The notes under the pieces: generated by a model
What the model saw: only the letters and a program-made list of their open reading frames with translations
The model's database searches: none
What the model was told of the DNA's origin: nothing
Shown here: piece after piece, positions 37,063 to 47,239 of the stretch
Numbering within the stretch: the stretch's first letter is position 1
Layout: each line of letters starts with the position of its first letter
Source of the DNA: Leptospira ryugenii
GTDB lineage: Bacteria > Spirochaetota > Leptospiria > Leptospirales > Leptospiraceae
DNA length: 64,000 bases
Assembly: GCF_003114855.1 (NCBI RefSeq)
Contig: NZ_BFBB01000001.1
Span: forward strand, 97,514-161,513
Reading direction: 5' to 3'
Position numbers and translations under genes: made by a program

Positions 37063-38811
37063 ATGCTCTCTGACGAAAAACGGAATCGTTTTTTCCAATT
37101 ACTACGTGAATCTACCAAAGAAGAATGGGTCTGGATGAATGGCTATCTTTCAGCCATGATGCAACCCATGTTAGGCTCTGACCCCGTTTTTTCAGAGCAG
37201 GTTCCCAACGAACGTGTTGTACCTAATGTTGTTTCTACCTCAGCAATCTCAAGTGCCAAACTCACAATTTCCGTTGTCTATGGAACGGAGACAGGCAATG
37301 CAAAAAAACTGGCTACTCAGTTTGTAAAACAACTCAAGGATTTAGGTCACAACGCAAAGCTTAAGAGTACAGAAACCTATAAAGCAAATGAATTAGACCA
37401 AGAAAAAAATCTAATCGTCGTTGTCTCAACGCATGGTGATGGAGATCCACCGAACGCAGCAAAAAAATTTGTAGAGACCTTGAAAGAACGTACATCCCCC
37501 TTAAAATCAATTAATTTCGCAGTACTAGGATTAGGTGATACATCCTATCCTTTGTTTTGTAAAACAGGTGAAGACGTAGACCAAGAATTGTCTCGTTTGG
37601 GTGGAACAAGAATCCAAAGTTTAGGAAAATGCGATTTAGATATTGAATCGGTGGCCACACCATGGTTCCAATCTTTAAGCCAGAAGTTAGGTGGTATAGG
37701 CGTCTCGAGTGGAGCCATTACAAAGGAAGCGAGTCCTGTTGCCAAGGCAGGTGGCCGTATCATTTACGCTGGTAGGATCAGCCAGAATATAGTTTTGAAT
37801 GATACAGGCGCTACAAAGTCTGTTCGTCACATTGAAATCACATGTGATTCTGAAATTGATTATGAACCGGGAGACAGTGCAGGATTCTTCCCTAAAAATA
37901 CAGAGGCAGATGTGAATCGCATTGTAAGTCTACTCAATGTAGACTCCGAAGATCGAGTGAGTTTTTCGAATGAGACATGGATGCTCAAGGATCTTTTAAA
38001 AAACAAAGTTTCCATCCGCAATCTACCGAAACGTGTCTTAGAAAAATACCAGAAAGCAATCAATGCAGAAATTGCGAGTGGAGTCTTTGATTTAGACGAA
38101 TTGCTAACCCAATACCCTTGGAAAGGCGATGTGCAAGCACTCGTTGATATTTTAGAGTCGATGGTACCTAGATATTATTCTATATCTTCTTCTAAGAAAG
38201 CACATGGGGATACCGAGTTACACCTAACGGTTGCGGAAGTAGAGATCAAAACAAGCATTGATACGAAGGCTGGTCTTTGTTCTGGCTTCCTTTCTGAGAT
38301 GCAAGAAGGGGAAAGTGTGGAGTTTTATATCCAAAAAAATCCAAATTTCAGACTTCCTTCCGATGAGACCCCTATCATTATGATAGGCCCAGGAACAGGG
38401 ATTGCACCGTTTCGCTCTTTTGTTTGGGAAAGGGAGGCAAACCAAGCATCGGGTAAGAATTGGCTATTTTTTGGAGAACGCAATTTTGTCTCAGATTTTT
38501 ACTACCAAGCAGAGTTTCTACAGTTGATGGAGACAGGCGTATTACAAAAGTTAAATACTGCATTTTCTCGAGATACAAAGAAAAAAGTATATGTTCAAGA
38601 TCGTATGCGTGAGAATACCAATGAACTTCTCAAATGGATCCAAGAAGGAGCTTGCATCTACGTCTGTGGTTCAAAAGATCCGATGAGTAAAGATGTAGAG
38701 AGAGCCTTGATCGAGATTTTGTCGCAAAGAGAATTTGATAAAGACAAATCCCCAGAAGAATATTTGAATCAGCTGGAAGAAGCTGGAAGGTACAAAAAGG
38801 ACGTTTATTAA
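37063..38811 (+). CDS. cysJ: Sulfite reductase flavoprotein subunit
   Basis: Transfers electrons from NADPH through FAD and FMN to the CysI haemoprotein. About 582 residues: a flavodoxin domain (VVYGTETGNAKKLA, then STHGDGDPP and VLGLGDTSYPLFC), an FAD-binding domain (RYYSISSS), and a ferredoxin-reductase NADPH domain (IMIGPGTGIAPFRSF, then FFGERN and VYVCGS). The domain order is that of CysJ. ATG at 37063 starts the conserved part; ATG at 37015 would add 16 residues. cysI follows eight bases later. Confidence 0.93.
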   Translation: MLSDEKRNRFFQLLRESTKEEWVWMNGYLSAMMQPMLGSDPVFSEQVPNERVVPNVVSTSAISSAKLTISVVYGTETGNAKKLATQFVKQLKDLGHNAKLKSTETYKANELDQEKNLIVVVSTHGDGDPPNAAKKFVETLKERTSPLKSINFAVLGLGDTSYPLFCKTGEDVDQELSRLGGTRIQSLGKCDLDIESVATPWFQSLSQKLGGIGVSSGAITKEASPVAKAGGRIIYAGRISQNIVLNDTGATKSVRHIEITCDSEIDYEPGDSAGFFPKNTEADVNRIVSLLNVDSEDRVSFSNETWMLKDLLKNKVSIRNLPKRVLEKYQKAINAEIASGVFDLDELLTQYPWKGDVQALVDILESMVPRYYSISSSKKAHGDTELHLTVAEVEIKTSIDTKAGLCSGFLSEMQEGESVEFYIQKNPNFRLPSDETPIIMIGPGTGIAPFRSFVWEREANQASGKNWLFFGERNFVSDFYYQAEFLQLMETGVLQKLNTAFSRDTKKKVYVQDRMRENTNELLKWIQEGACIYVCGSKDPMSKDVERALIEILSQREFDKDKSPEEYLNQLEEAGRYKKDVY

Positions 38812-38819
38812 GGTTGTAT

Positions 38820-40496
38820 ATGTCTCAAGAAATAAAAAAAGAAACATTAGCAGAAAAGGTAAAGAGAGAAAGTAAGGCCTTACGTGGCACGCTTAAGGAA
38901 AGTCTTCTTGATGAACACACTGGCTCTCTTCGGGCAAATGACCAACTCCTTTTAAAATTCCATGGTATGTACCAACAGGATGACAGAGACCGAAGGGAAG
39001 AGCGAGCTTTAAAAAAATTAGATCGTTTACATTCTTTCATGATTCGTCTACGTATACCAGGCGGAATGATTGGACCTGTGCATTGGGAAGCTTTGCACAA
39101 CATAGCTGGTGAAAACTCTACAGGTACGATAAAGATAACAACTAGACAAACTGTACAATTGCATGGAATCCTTAAGTCTCAAATTAAACCAACAATCAAA
39201 GCATTTGACCAGGTTTTTTTAGACTCGATAGCTGCCTGCGGAGATGTTAATCGAAACGTTACCTGTACTTCCAATCCTTCCGCATCACCACTTCATAAAG
39301 AAGTGTATTCATATGCAGGAGAGATTAGCCGCCATCTGTTGCCAAAAACGCGTGCCTACTATGAAATCTGGTTAGATGAAAAACAACTAGTAGAAAAAGA
39401 AGAACCACTCGATCCGCTGTATAAAGATGTTTATCTGCCTCGAAAATTTAAAATCGGAATCGCAATCCCTCCCCACAATGATGTGGATGTGTTTACCAAT
39501 GACATTGGCCTGATTGCGATCATTGAAGGGAATGAACTCAAAGGATTCAATGTTGCGATTGGTGGAGGCTTAGGTACAACGCATGGCAATGCGGAAACCT
39601 ATCCAAGGTTAGCAACTGTCATCGGCTATGTGTCAAAAAAAGATGTCCTCAAAGTCGTCTATGAAATTGTCACAGTTCAAAGAGATTTTGGGAATCGAGA
39701 AGACCGTAAACTTTCTCGGCTAAAGTATACTGTCGACCGACTCGGCGTGGACTTCTATAAAGCAGAAGTAGAAAAAAGATCTGGAATCCAACTCCAACCT
39801 GCCAAAGATTTTAAATTTAATACTCGGACCGATGAATTCGGATGGATGCAAGACTCTTTAGGAAACTGGCATTATACATTGTTCGTGGAAAATGGAAGAG
39901 TCTTAGATGAAGACAATTATCTATTAAAAACATGTTTATTGGAAGTTTCGAAAACTAGACGTGCAGTATTTAGATTTACCTGTAACCAAAATTTAATTCT
40001 ATCAGATATTTTTCCAAAGGATAAGGCACTCATCGAATCGATTTTGGAAAAATACGGTGTAATCAAAAAAACTTTGGAAGCATCTCCGATACGAAAGAAT
40101 TCCATGGCCTGTGTTGCATTAAGCACTTGTCCCTTGGCACTTGCAGAAGCTCAAAGGTATCTACCTTCACTTATTGATAAAATTGAAGTACTTTTGATGA
40201 AACATAGCTTAAAAAATGACCCTATCACCATCCGTATGACAGGTTGTCCAAATGGATGTGCTCGTCCTTATATTTCTGAGATAGGGTTGGTTGGTACGGC
40301 GTATGGAAAGTACAATTTGCACCTTGGTGCCGATTGGGAAGGATTGAGACTAAACCAAAAGTACAAAGAAAATCTCAACGAAGAACAAATCCTCAGTGAG
40401 TTAGACCAGATGTTCTCAAGATATTCCAAAGAAAGAAACGCAAAAGAATCATTTGGAGATTATGTAGTTAGAGCTGGGATTTTGCAAAGAAACTAA
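38820..40496 (+). CDS. cysI: Sulfite reductase haemoprotein subunit
   Basis: Reduces sulfite to sulfide using siroheme and a 4Fe-4S cluster. About 558 residues. Cluster and siroheme cysteines lie in ACVALSTCPLA and MTGCPNGCARPY. The anion-binding region TRQTVQLHGI and CTSNPSASP segments are also present. ATG at 38820 has AGG six bases upstream; the TTG at 38814 overlaps that site and is unlikely. It forms an operon with cysJ, and its 3' end overlaps the convergent histidine kinase by 48 bases. Confidence 0.95.
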   Translation: MSQEIKKETLAEKVKRESKALRGTLKESLLDEHTGSLRANDQLLLKFHGMYQQDDRDRREERALKKLDRLHSFMIRLRIPGGMIGPVHWEALHNIAGENSTGTIKITTRQTVQLHGILKSQIKPTIKAFDQVFLDSIAACGDVNRNVTCTSNPSASPLHKEVYSYAGEISRHLLPKTRAYYEIWLDEKQLVEKEEPLDPLYKDVYLPRKFKIGIAIPPHNDVDVFTNDIGLIAIIEGNELKGFNVAIGGGLGTTHGNAETYPRLATVIGYVSKKDVLKVVYEIVTVQRDFGNREDRKLSRLKYTVDRLGVDFYKAEVEKRSGIQLQPAKDFKFNTRTDEFGWMQDSLGNWHYTLFVENGRVLDEDNYLLKTCLLEVSKTRRAVFRFTCNQNLILSDIFPKDKALIESILEKYGVIKKTLEASPIRKNSMACVALSTCPLALAEAQRYLPSLIDKIEVLLMKHSLKNDPITIRMTGCPNGCARPYISEIGLVGTAYGKYNLHLGADWEGLRLNQKYKENLNEEQILSELDQMFSRYSKERNAKESFGDYVVRAGILQRN

Positions 40497-42440
40497 CTTC
40501 AAAATTGTATCAATCAAACTTTGCTTTTTAATGGGTTTTGTTAAGTAAGCATTGCCTCCTGCGTGGAGGCCCCTTTCTTGGTCTTCTTTTAAAGCAGCAG
40601 CTGATAGAAAAATAATCGGAGTTTTCTTCTCTTTGTTTTTTTCAAGTTCATACTTTCTAATTTCACTAGCCACCTCGTAGCCAGTCATCACTGGCATTTG
40701 CACATCTAAAATGATGATATCAAAGTTTGATTGGAGGTACAGCTCAAATGCTTCTTTCCCATCTGAAGTGATTTTTACATTAAATTGTGATAACATACGC
40801 AAGGCGAGCTTCTGGTTCACCAAATCATCATCTGCTAAAAGGATGTTTATGGATTCATGACTCACATTGTTAAGTTCGGAATGTAAGACTTTTAATTCGG
40901 GATAGGGCTCGGGTATAACGTGTTTAAGCGGAAGATGGATATAAAAAACGGTTCCATGATCCTCCAATACAGAAGAAACAAAGCGGATTTTACCCCCCAT
41001 AGATTCTATGAGTTTTTTTGAAATTGTAAGACCAAGTCCCGTGCCGCCATACTTTCTTGCATCACCAAAGTCTTCCTGTTGGAAAGGTTGAAAGATCCTC
41101 TCATAGTTTTCAGGGAATATTCCTTTCCCCGTGTCTCGGATGGAAAATACGATCTCCTCTTTGTCTTTCTCAATTCGGAATTCAATCTCGCCCTCCTCGG
41201 TGAATTTAATCGCATTGTTGACTAAGTTTAATATAATCTGTAATATCCGATTTTCATCTCCCAAAAACATCGTAGGAAGGTTCTCATCTATGGATTGTTT
41301 CCATTGGATGGGTTTCGTTTTTTTGGAGATCAAAATTGATGCACTCTCCTTGATACGCTCCGAGATTTCCTTAAACGAAACAGGATACTCATCGATTTTC
41401 ATTTGATTCGCATCTATCTTGGAAAGATCTAAGATATCATTGATAATATTTAGCAATAAGTTGCCACTGTTTCGAATGATCCTAAGTTGGGCACCGACTT
41501 CTTCTGTCAGGTTGGCATCCAATAAAAGCTCTGTATAACCGATAATGGCATTCAAAGGTGTACGGATTTCATGAGACATGTTTGCGAGAAAGGATGTTTT
41601 AATTCTGTCTGCCGCTTCTGCCTTTTGTTTGGCAGAGATTAAGAGCGTTTCATATTTTTTGGATGTGGTGATATCATGAAAGACAGCAAAAACCTTTATC
41701 GGTATTTTTTTTTCAGGGTGGTAGAGGATTTCAGTATTTACGGAAATCCAAGTGATTTCGCCATCTGGTTTTTGTATTCCCATCGTGAAATCAGTAATCG
41801 GTTCTAAGGTACGAAGTGTAACCATTGTTGGATGAAATTCTGGATCTATTAACTTTCCAGATTCATCTACAAAATGCCAAGAATTTTGTATTTCACTAAT
41901 CCCAACAATTTGTTTATAAGAGAGACCAAGGATTCTCTCAGCACTTGAGTTGATAAAGGTGACTTTCCCATCTAAATCATGTACTATGACTCCCTCTTGC
42001 ATTCGCCGAACTAACAATGTTTCTAGTTCGGCATGGATGATGTATTCGGATTCTGTTTCCTTGCGCTCGGAAATTTCTTTTAGGATCGCATACCAATGGA
42101 AACCATCATCTTTTTCTAAAACCTTTGCACAGGCATATAACCATCTTGGTTTGAGATTTGATTGAATTCTCCATTCCAATTCCCAAGAATTTCCATCTTG
42201 AATGGAGGATTCTAGACTTTGGAAAAAACGATCTCGATCGTCTAACGAAATGATGTCGAAGAATATACTTGCATTCTCCATCAACGAATTTGCATTCAAG
42301 TTGAGAAGTTTTGGAAGTTGCTCGGAGAAGGAAATGAATCGGAACTCTCCTCCTTCATTGCGATGCAAATGGAATATAGGGCAGGGTAAACCTAGGCTAA
42401 GCTCCAGGAGCAAATCTTGGTCAAATAGACTTTCTTGCAC
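40449..42440 (-). CDS. Hybrid sensor histidine kinase (PAS-PAS-HisKA-HATPase-REC)
   Basis: 663 residues without membrane segments, so probably a cytosolic sensor. Two PAS regions (about 15-125 and 140-265), a HisKA domain with phospho-accepting histidine in NMSHEIRTPLNAIIGY, and an ATPase domain (NLVNNAIKFTEEGE, DTGKGIFPENYERIF, GGTGLGLTISKKLIE). It ends with a receiver domain whose phospho-acceptor aspartate is in IIILDVQMPVMTG, followed by FLSAAALKEDQERG. The start is GTG at 42440, directly after a strong hairpin at 42445-42480. It lies within the sulfur cluster, but a role in sulfur sensing is only inference. Confidence 0.93.
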   Translation of the reverse strand: MQESLFDQDLLLELSLGLPCPIFHLHRNEGGEFRFISFSEQLPKLLNLNANSLMENASIFFDIISLDDRDRFFQSLESSIQDGNSWELEWRIQSNLKPRWLYACAKVLEKDDGFHWYAILKEISERKETESEYIIHAELETLLVRRMQEGVIVHDLDGKVTFINSSAERILGLSYKQIVGISEIQNSWHFVDESGKLIDPEFHPTMVTLRTLEPITDFTMGIQKPDGEITWISVNTEILYHPEKKIPIKVFAVFHDITTSKKYETLLISAKQKAEAADRIKTSFLANMSHEIRTPLNAIIGYTELLLDANLTEEVGAQLRIIRNSGNLLLNIINDILDLSKIDANQMKIDEYPVSFKEISERIKESASILISKKTKPIQWKQSIDENLPTMFLGDENRILQIILNLVNNAIKFTEEGEIEFRIEKDKEEIVFSIRDTGKGIFPENYERIFQPFQQEDFGDARKYGGTGLGLTISKKLIESMGGKIRFVSSVLEDHGTVFYIHLPLKHVIPEPYPELKVLHSELNNVSHESINILLADDDLVNQKLALRMLSQFNVKITSDGKEAFELYLQSNFDIIILDVQMPVMTGYEVASEIRKYELEKNKEKKTPIIFLSAAALKEDQERGLHAGGNAYLTKPIKKQSLIDTILKLVSLQNPSSNYIISK

Positions 42441-42444
42441 AACT

Positions 42445-42480
42445 TATCTGACGAGGGAATCCAACGGATCCTGTCAGATA
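42445..42480 (-). other. Stem-loop between cysN and the histidine kinase
   Basis: TATCTGAC at 42445-42452 and GTCAGATA at 42473-42480 are perfect complements, with an inner GGATCC arm adding more pairs. The hairpin ends four bases before the kinase's GTG start and begins nine bases after the cysN stop. It has no T-run on the minus strand, so it may damp kinase translation or processing rather than terminate transcription. Confidence 0.5.
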
Positions 42481-42489
42481 GGAAAAAAA

Positions 42490-43722
42490 TTATAGAATCA
42501 TACCTGCCGCGACGGTCTGGTTTGTGCCTTCATCCACTAGGATAAAGCTGCCCGTCGATCGTATGCTAGCATACGAATCAAAAGCCATCGGTTTTGCTGT
42601 TCGAATGCTGACTCTGCCAATTTGGTTCAGAGCAAGTTGGGATGATTCTAATTTTTGATGTGTCTGCGTATCCACCAAAAATTGGATTTCTTTAACTAGA
42701 CACTTTACATTGCCGGTGGTTTGCCTAAGGAGATATTTATTTCCAGGAACTAGAGCTTTTGCATCCATCCAACAAAGTTCTGCCTCTATGTCTTGTGATA
42801 CCGTTGGCTCTTGGTTGCTTGTCACAATCATATCGCCACGGCTCACATCGATGTCATCAGCCAATCGAATGGTGACCGACATTGGGTAGTGCGCCTCATT
42901 GAGAGAACCTTCATAGGTATCTATTCCTGCAATTTTTGATACGAGTCCTGATGGCAATATCTTGACTGAATCTCCAACCCGAAAGGACCCACTCCTAATC
43001 TGCCCTGCATATCCTCTATAGTCATGGAATTCAGTGGTCTGTGGTCGGATTACGTATTGTACGGGAAAACGTGGGAAAAGACTAACCTCTTCGGTATCAA
43101 TTTCCACCTCTTCTAAATGTTGGAGTAAGGATTTTCCCTTCCACCATGGCATCGCAGAAGAAAGATCAACAACATTGTCTCCCTTTAATGCTGAAATAGG
43201 GAGAAAGTCCAAGGATTTGATCTGTAGGTCTTTTGCAAATTTTTTGTACTGCTCACAGATATCTAAAAAAACAGTCTCCGAATACTCAACCAAATCCATT
43301 TTATTTACACATACAAGAACGTGTGGAAGGCGAAGGAGAGATACAATATAGGAGTGTCTATAGGTTTGTTCGATGACTCCTTTTCTTGCGTCAACGAGAA
43401 TGATCGCCAAATCAGAATTAGATGCCCCTGTCACCATATTTCTAGTGTATTGGATGTGACCTGGCGCATCTGCAATGATAAACTTTCGTTTTGGTGTCGA
43501 AAAATACTTATATGCTACATCAATGGTAATGCCTTGCTCTCGCTCGGCTTTCAGTCCGTCCGTGAGAAGGGCTAAGTTTATTTCACCATTTACCTGACCT
43601 GCTCTTTCCAATGCCTCCAATTGATCAATGAAAACAGATTTGCTGTCATACAAGAGTCGGCCAATCAAAGTTGATTTTCCGTCATCGACACTTCCTGCCG
43701 TGATAAATCTTAATAAATCCAT
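42490..43722 (-). CDS. cysN: Sulfate adenylyltransferase subunit 1 (GTPase)
   Basis: The regulatory GTPase that drives ATP sulfurylase. 410 residues with G-motifs GSVDDGKSTLIGRLLYD, DAPGHIQYTRNMVTGAS and NKMDL. The EF-Tu-like beta domains follow. There is no APS kinase (CysC) domain fused to the C-terminus, consistent with direct APS reduction by CysH. It overlaps cysD by one base, and it is the last gene of the sulfate operon. Confidence 0.96.
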   Translation of the reverse strand: MDLLRFITAGSVDDGKSTLIGRLLYDSKSVFIDQLEALERAGQVNGEINLALLTDGLKAEREQGITIDVAYKYFSTPKRKFIIADAPGHIQYTRNMVTGASNSDLAIILVDARKGVIEQTYRHSYIVSLLRLPHVLVCVNKMDLVEYSETVFLDICEQYKKFAKDLQIKSLDFLPISALKGDNVVDLSSAMPWWKGKSLLQHLEEVEIDTEEVSLFPRFPVQYVIRPQTTEFHDYRGYAGQIRSGSFRVGDSVKILPSGLVSKIAGIDTYEGSLNEAHYPMSVTIRLADDIDVSRGDMIVTSNQEPTVSQDIEAELCWMDAKALVPGNKYLLRQTTGNVKCLVKEIQFLVDTQTHQKLESSQLALNQIGRVSIRTAKPMAFDSYASIRSTGSFILVDEGTNQTVAAGMIL

Positions 43723-44624
43723 TAAAAGTAACCTCCACGTTTTCTTTCTTCCATGGCCGCTTCGGATCGTTTATCATCCAATCGGGAACCTCGCTCTGTA
43801 GTTCTAGAAGTTTGAATTTCTTTGATGATATCGTCAATGTTATCTGCTTGGGACTCCACTGCTGCTGTACAGGTCATATCACCAACAGTACGGAAGCGGA
43901 TAGTTTTTGTTTCTACCTTATCTTGAGAATCCAAAGTGATAAATTTGGAAACAGGGAATACCAAATTATCACGCCATACAATCTCCCTTTGGTGTGAAAA
44001 GTAAAGACTTGGAAGTTCTATTTGTTCCTCACGTATATATTCCCAAACATCTAGTTCTGTCCAATTGCTGATAGGAAAGACTCGAACATTTTCTCCCACA
44101 TGGATTTTTCCATTATAAATATTCCAGAGCTCTGGTCTTTGGAGTTTGGGATCCCAGGACCCAAACTCATCTCTGACAGAAAAAACACGCTCTTTTGCTC
44201 TAGCTTTTTCTTCATCTCGCCTAGCACCACCTATGCAAGCGTCAAATTTAAACTCAGCGATAGTATCTAGTAATGTAACAGTTTGAATGGCATTGCGACT
44301 AGGAAACTTTCCTTTTTCTTCTACCGCTTTTCCTTGGTCTATCGAATCTTGTACATAACGTACGATCAATTTTTCACCAATGCGTTCTGCTAAGCGATCC
44401 CTAAAATCCAGTGCTTCAACGAAGTTGTGTCCGGTGTCAATATGGACAAGAGGGAAAGGAAATTTACCAGGTCTAAAAGCCTTTAATGCAAGGTGCACCA
44501 AAGTTATGGAATCCTTTCCACCTGAAAATAGAAGCGCAGGCCTTTCAAATTGCGAAGCTACTTCTCTCATAATATAAATAGATTCCGCTTCCAGTTGTTT
44601 TAAGTGTGACAATCTTTGCTTCAT
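43722..44624 (-). CDS. cysD: Sulfate adenylyltransferase subunit 2
   Basis: Catalytic subunit of ATP sulfurylase, making APS from sulfate and ATP. About 300 residues, with PP-loop ALLFSGGKDSITLVHLA and the family segments PLVHIDTGHNF, ACIGGARRDEEKARAKER and VFPISNWTELDVWEYI. ATG at 44624 is preceded by AGGA at seven bases, so the in-frame extension to 44657 is unlikely. It pairs with cysN by a one-base overlap and starts one base before the cysH stop. Confidence 0.95.
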   Translation of the reverse strand: MKQRLSHLKQLEAESIYIMREVASQFERPALLFSGGKDSITLVHLALKAFRPGKFPFPLVHIDTGHNFVEALDFRDRLAERIGEKLIVRYVQDSIDQGKAVEEKGKFPSRNAIQTVTLLDTIAEFKFDACIGGARRDEEKARAKERVFSVRDEFGSWDPKLQRPELWNIYNGKIHVGENVRVFPISNWTELDVWEYIREEQIELPSLYFSHQREIVWRDNLVFPVSKFITLDSQDKVETKTIRFRTVGDMTCTAAVESQADNIDDIIKEIQTSRTTERGSRLDDKRSEAAMEERKRGGYF

Positions 44625-44625
44625 A

Positions 44626-45351
44626 TTAATTTCCTTTTTTTCTCGTGAGCTTTCCATCTACCCAATGGAGTCCACATTCTTTCGTATCTTCATTTTCCCA
44701 CCACCATCGGCCGGCACGGAAATCTTCTCCTGGTTCTATGGCACGCGTACATGGTGCACAACCAATACTCGGATATCCTTCTTCGTGTAAAGGGTTGTAT
44801 GGTATTTTGTTTTCTTTCGCGAAGGATAGGCAGTCTTCCCATGACCACTGAAGGATGGGGTGCACTTTTAAAATCTCTTTCGCTGAATCAATTTCTACTA
44901 ATGGCATATCATTTCGATTTCCAGACTGTTCTTTTCGAATGCCTGTGATCCAAAGTTTAGCACCAACTAATGCTCTGTTTAATGGCAATACCTTACGAAT
45001 ATGGCAACATTCCTTTCGAAGCTCAATGGATTGGTAAAATGCATTGGGTCCTTTCTCGGTAAGATATCTCTCTAAGTCCTTTGGATCTGGGAAAAATACT
45101 TCTATCTTTTTTCCATATTGGTCCAAGGTTCTCTGTTGGACTTCATAGGTTTCTTTAAATAATCTTCCTGTATCAAGTGTGACCACTCGAATGTTGAGTC
45201 CTTGAGAGAAAATCAAATGAGTGATGATTTGGTCTTCTAAACCAAAACTTGATGTAAAAACGGCTTCGCTCCCATATTTAGAATCAATTGTTTTTAGTAT
45301 ACCAAGAGAGTCTTTCCCGATTAAAGTTTCAGTGAGTTCCTGGACATTCAT
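44626..45351 (-). CDS. cysH: Adenylyl-sulfate (APS) reductase, assimilatory
   Basis: Reduces activated sulfate to sulfite with thioredoxin. 241 residues of the CysH family. Cysteines at C115/C116 and C198/C201 give the CC...CxxC ligand set of the 4Fe-4S cluster that distinguishes APS reductases from PAPS reductases, and C226 in KECGLH is the catalytic cysteine. Accordingly no cysC gene is present in the window. It follows cysA by 15 bases in the sulfate operon. Confidence 0.93.
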   Translation of the reverse strand: MNVQELTETLIGKDSLGILKTIDSKYGSEAVFTSSFGLEDQIITHLIFSQGLNIRVVTLDTGRLFKETYEVQQRTLDQYGKKIEVFFPDPKDLERYLTEKGPNAFYQSIELRKECCHIRKVLPLNRALVGAKLWITGIRKEQSGNRNDMPLVEIDSAKEILKVHPILQWSWEDCLSFAKENKIPYNPLHEEGYPSIGCAPCTRAIEPGEDFRAGRWWWENEDTKECGLHWVDGKLTRKKGN

Positions 45352-45366
45352 TGTTTTTATCTCTCC

Positions 45367-46431
45367 TTAGATAGAAAAATCATCTAAATAGACTTTTGCT
45401 TTTTTGATGCGAAGATAAACTTCTTCGCCTGGCAATAGATTCAAATCACGATAAGTTTCTTGATCGAGTACGGATTCTATCAAAGAACCTGTATCCAATC
45501 TTTTTAATTCGATACGTACGTTTCGTCCAGTAGAATGGATGTATTGTATCTCGGCGGGAATCCCAAGCTCTTTAGATCTAACTATCTCTACATCATATGG
45601 CCTTACATAGGCGATTGCTGAGGTATTTGCTACATCTTTATGCTCAGGAGAATCTAAATCGACATTCCCAATGATCGCTTTACCCTCTTGGATTCGTCCG
45701 TGGAATAAATTCACATCGCCTAAAAAATGAAAAACAAATGGAGTTTTTGGTTTGTTGTATACTTCGTCAGGACTTCCGACTTGTTCAACTTGTCCATTTC
45801 GAAGGATAACTATGGAATCGCTAACTTCCAAAGCTTCTTCCTGGTCATGAGTTACAAAAACACTTGTAATGTGAATTTCATCATGTAATTTGCGTAACCA
45901 CATTCTCAATTCTTTTCGAACCTTTGCATCTAAGGCTCCAAAGGGCTCATCTAACAAAAGAAATTTTGGTTCAATTGCAAGTGCTCTTGCTAGAGCTACT
46001 CTTTGCCTTTGTCCACCTGACAGTTCACTAGGGTATCGATTTTGGAAGTTCTCTAATTGAACCAATTTTAAAAGTGAAAATACTTTTTCTTTGATTGCTG
46101 CTTGAGAGGGCCTTATCTTTTTAGGACGAACCTTTAATCCAAAAGCAATATTTTCAAAGATATTCATATGCCTAAAGAGTGCATAATGTTGGAAAACAAA
46201 ACCAACATCTCCACTTTGTATGGTAGATGCTTCTTGGTTTTCATTGTGGAACAAAACAGAACCCGAGTCTGGGGTCTCAAGTCCAGCAATGATTCGAAGT
46301 AATGTCGTTTTTCCACTCCCACTTGGACCGAGTAAGGCGACCAATTTCCCTGATTCAATGTTTACATTTACATGATTCAACGCTTGGAATGCACCGAAGG
46401 TTTTGGATACTGATTTGATTTCAATAGACAT
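45367..46431 (-). CDS. cysA: Sulfate/thiosulfate ABC transporter ATP-binding protein
   Basis: 354-residue ABC ATPase. Walker [18 protein letters not shown]-loop [13 protein letters not shown], signature [16 protein letters not shown] and Walker [14 protein letters not shown], then the H-loop in [11 protein letters not shown]-terminal regulatory region follows, as in CysA. It energises uptake through CysT and CysW. It is separated from cysW by four bases. Confidence 0.95.
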   Translation of the reverse strand: MSIEIKSVSKTFGAFQALNHVNVNIESGKLVALLGPSGSGKTTLLRIIAGLETPDSGSVLFHNENQEASTIQSGDVGFVFQHYALFRHMNIFENIAFGLKVRPKKIRPSQAAIKEKVFSLLKLVQLENFQNRYPSELSGGQRQRVALARALAIEPKFLLLDEPFGALDAKVRKELRMWLRKLHDEIHITSVFVTHDQEEALEVSDSIVILRNGQVEQVGSPDEVYNKPKTPFVFHFLGDVNLFHGRIQEGKAIIGNVDLDSPEHKDVANTSAIAYVRPYDVEIVRSKELGIPAEIQYIHSTGRNVRIELKRLDTGSLIESVLDQETYRDLNLLPGEEVYLRIKKAKVYLDDFSI

Positions 46432-46435
46432 TCAC

Positions 46436-47239
46436 TTACCTCTTATGAATGTTCCTTTCAAGGATGATTTTTACTATGAGAGTAAGGAAGGAAAGAAACA
46501 CTAAAATTGTGGCAGCGGCAAATGCCCCAACAGAGTTGTATTCATTATACAACATTTCGATTTGTAAGGGTAGAGTGTTCGTCTTTCCACGGATATGGCC
46601 TGAAAGAACGGATACAGCACCAAACTCACCCATGGCTCTTGCATTGCAGAGAATGATGCCATAGAGAAGCCCCCATTTGACATTTGGCAGTATGATTTTT
46701 ACCAGAGTATGAAAAAAATTTGCACCCAATAGGATCCCTGCTTCTTCCTCTTCTTTTCCTTGGCTCTGCATCAAAGGAATCAATTCTCTTACAACAAAAG
46801 GAAGGGTGATAAAGAGAGTTGCAATGACAAGACCAGGGGTATTGAATACGATCTCGATGGCAAGTGTTTCCAAAATTGGTGCCATCCATCCTTGTTTACC
46901 AAAGATAAGCAAAAATACTAGACCAGCTATCACGGGTGATACGGCAAAGGGAGCATCTATGATAGTTAAGATAATTTGTTTGCCAGGAAATTGAAATCGT
47001 GTAATGCAAAAGGCAGCAAAAAAGCCAAAGATAGCGTTGATCGGTACTGCGATACCAGCTACAAGCGCAGTCAGTTTTACTGCTTTCCATGTGTCTTTGT
47101 CTTGCAAAGCATGTAGGTAAGCGGAAAAGCCCTCTGCAAATGCCTCCGAAAACACAGTCAGAATCGGAAGTATTAAGAGAAGAAATGTAAAAAAATAAAC
47201 AAGTAGGATCAGTAGGTATTTGGAGGCTTGTCTTGTCAT
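46436..47239 (-). CDS. cysW: Sulfate ABC transporter permease
   Basis: 267 residues with six predicted membrane helices and the binding-protein-dependent transport motif ([20 protein letters not shown], the EAA loop). [20 protein letters not shown] is typical of CysW. It overlaps cysT by four bases, and the two permeases form the inner-membrane channel for sulfate or thiosulfate. Confidence 0.94.
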   Translation of the reverse strand: MTRQASKYLLILLVYFFTFLLLILPILTVFSEAFAEGFSAYLHALQDKDTWKAVKLTALVAGIAVPINAIFGFFAAFCITRFQFPGKQIILTIIDAPFAVSPVIAGLVFLLIFGKQGWMAPILETLAIEIVFNTPGLVIATLFITLPFVVRELIPLMQSQGKEEEEAGILLGANFFHTLVKIILPNVKWGLLYGIILCNARAMGEFGAVSVLSGHIRGKTNTLPLQIEMLYNEYNSVGAFAAATILVFLSFLTLIVKIILERNIHKR

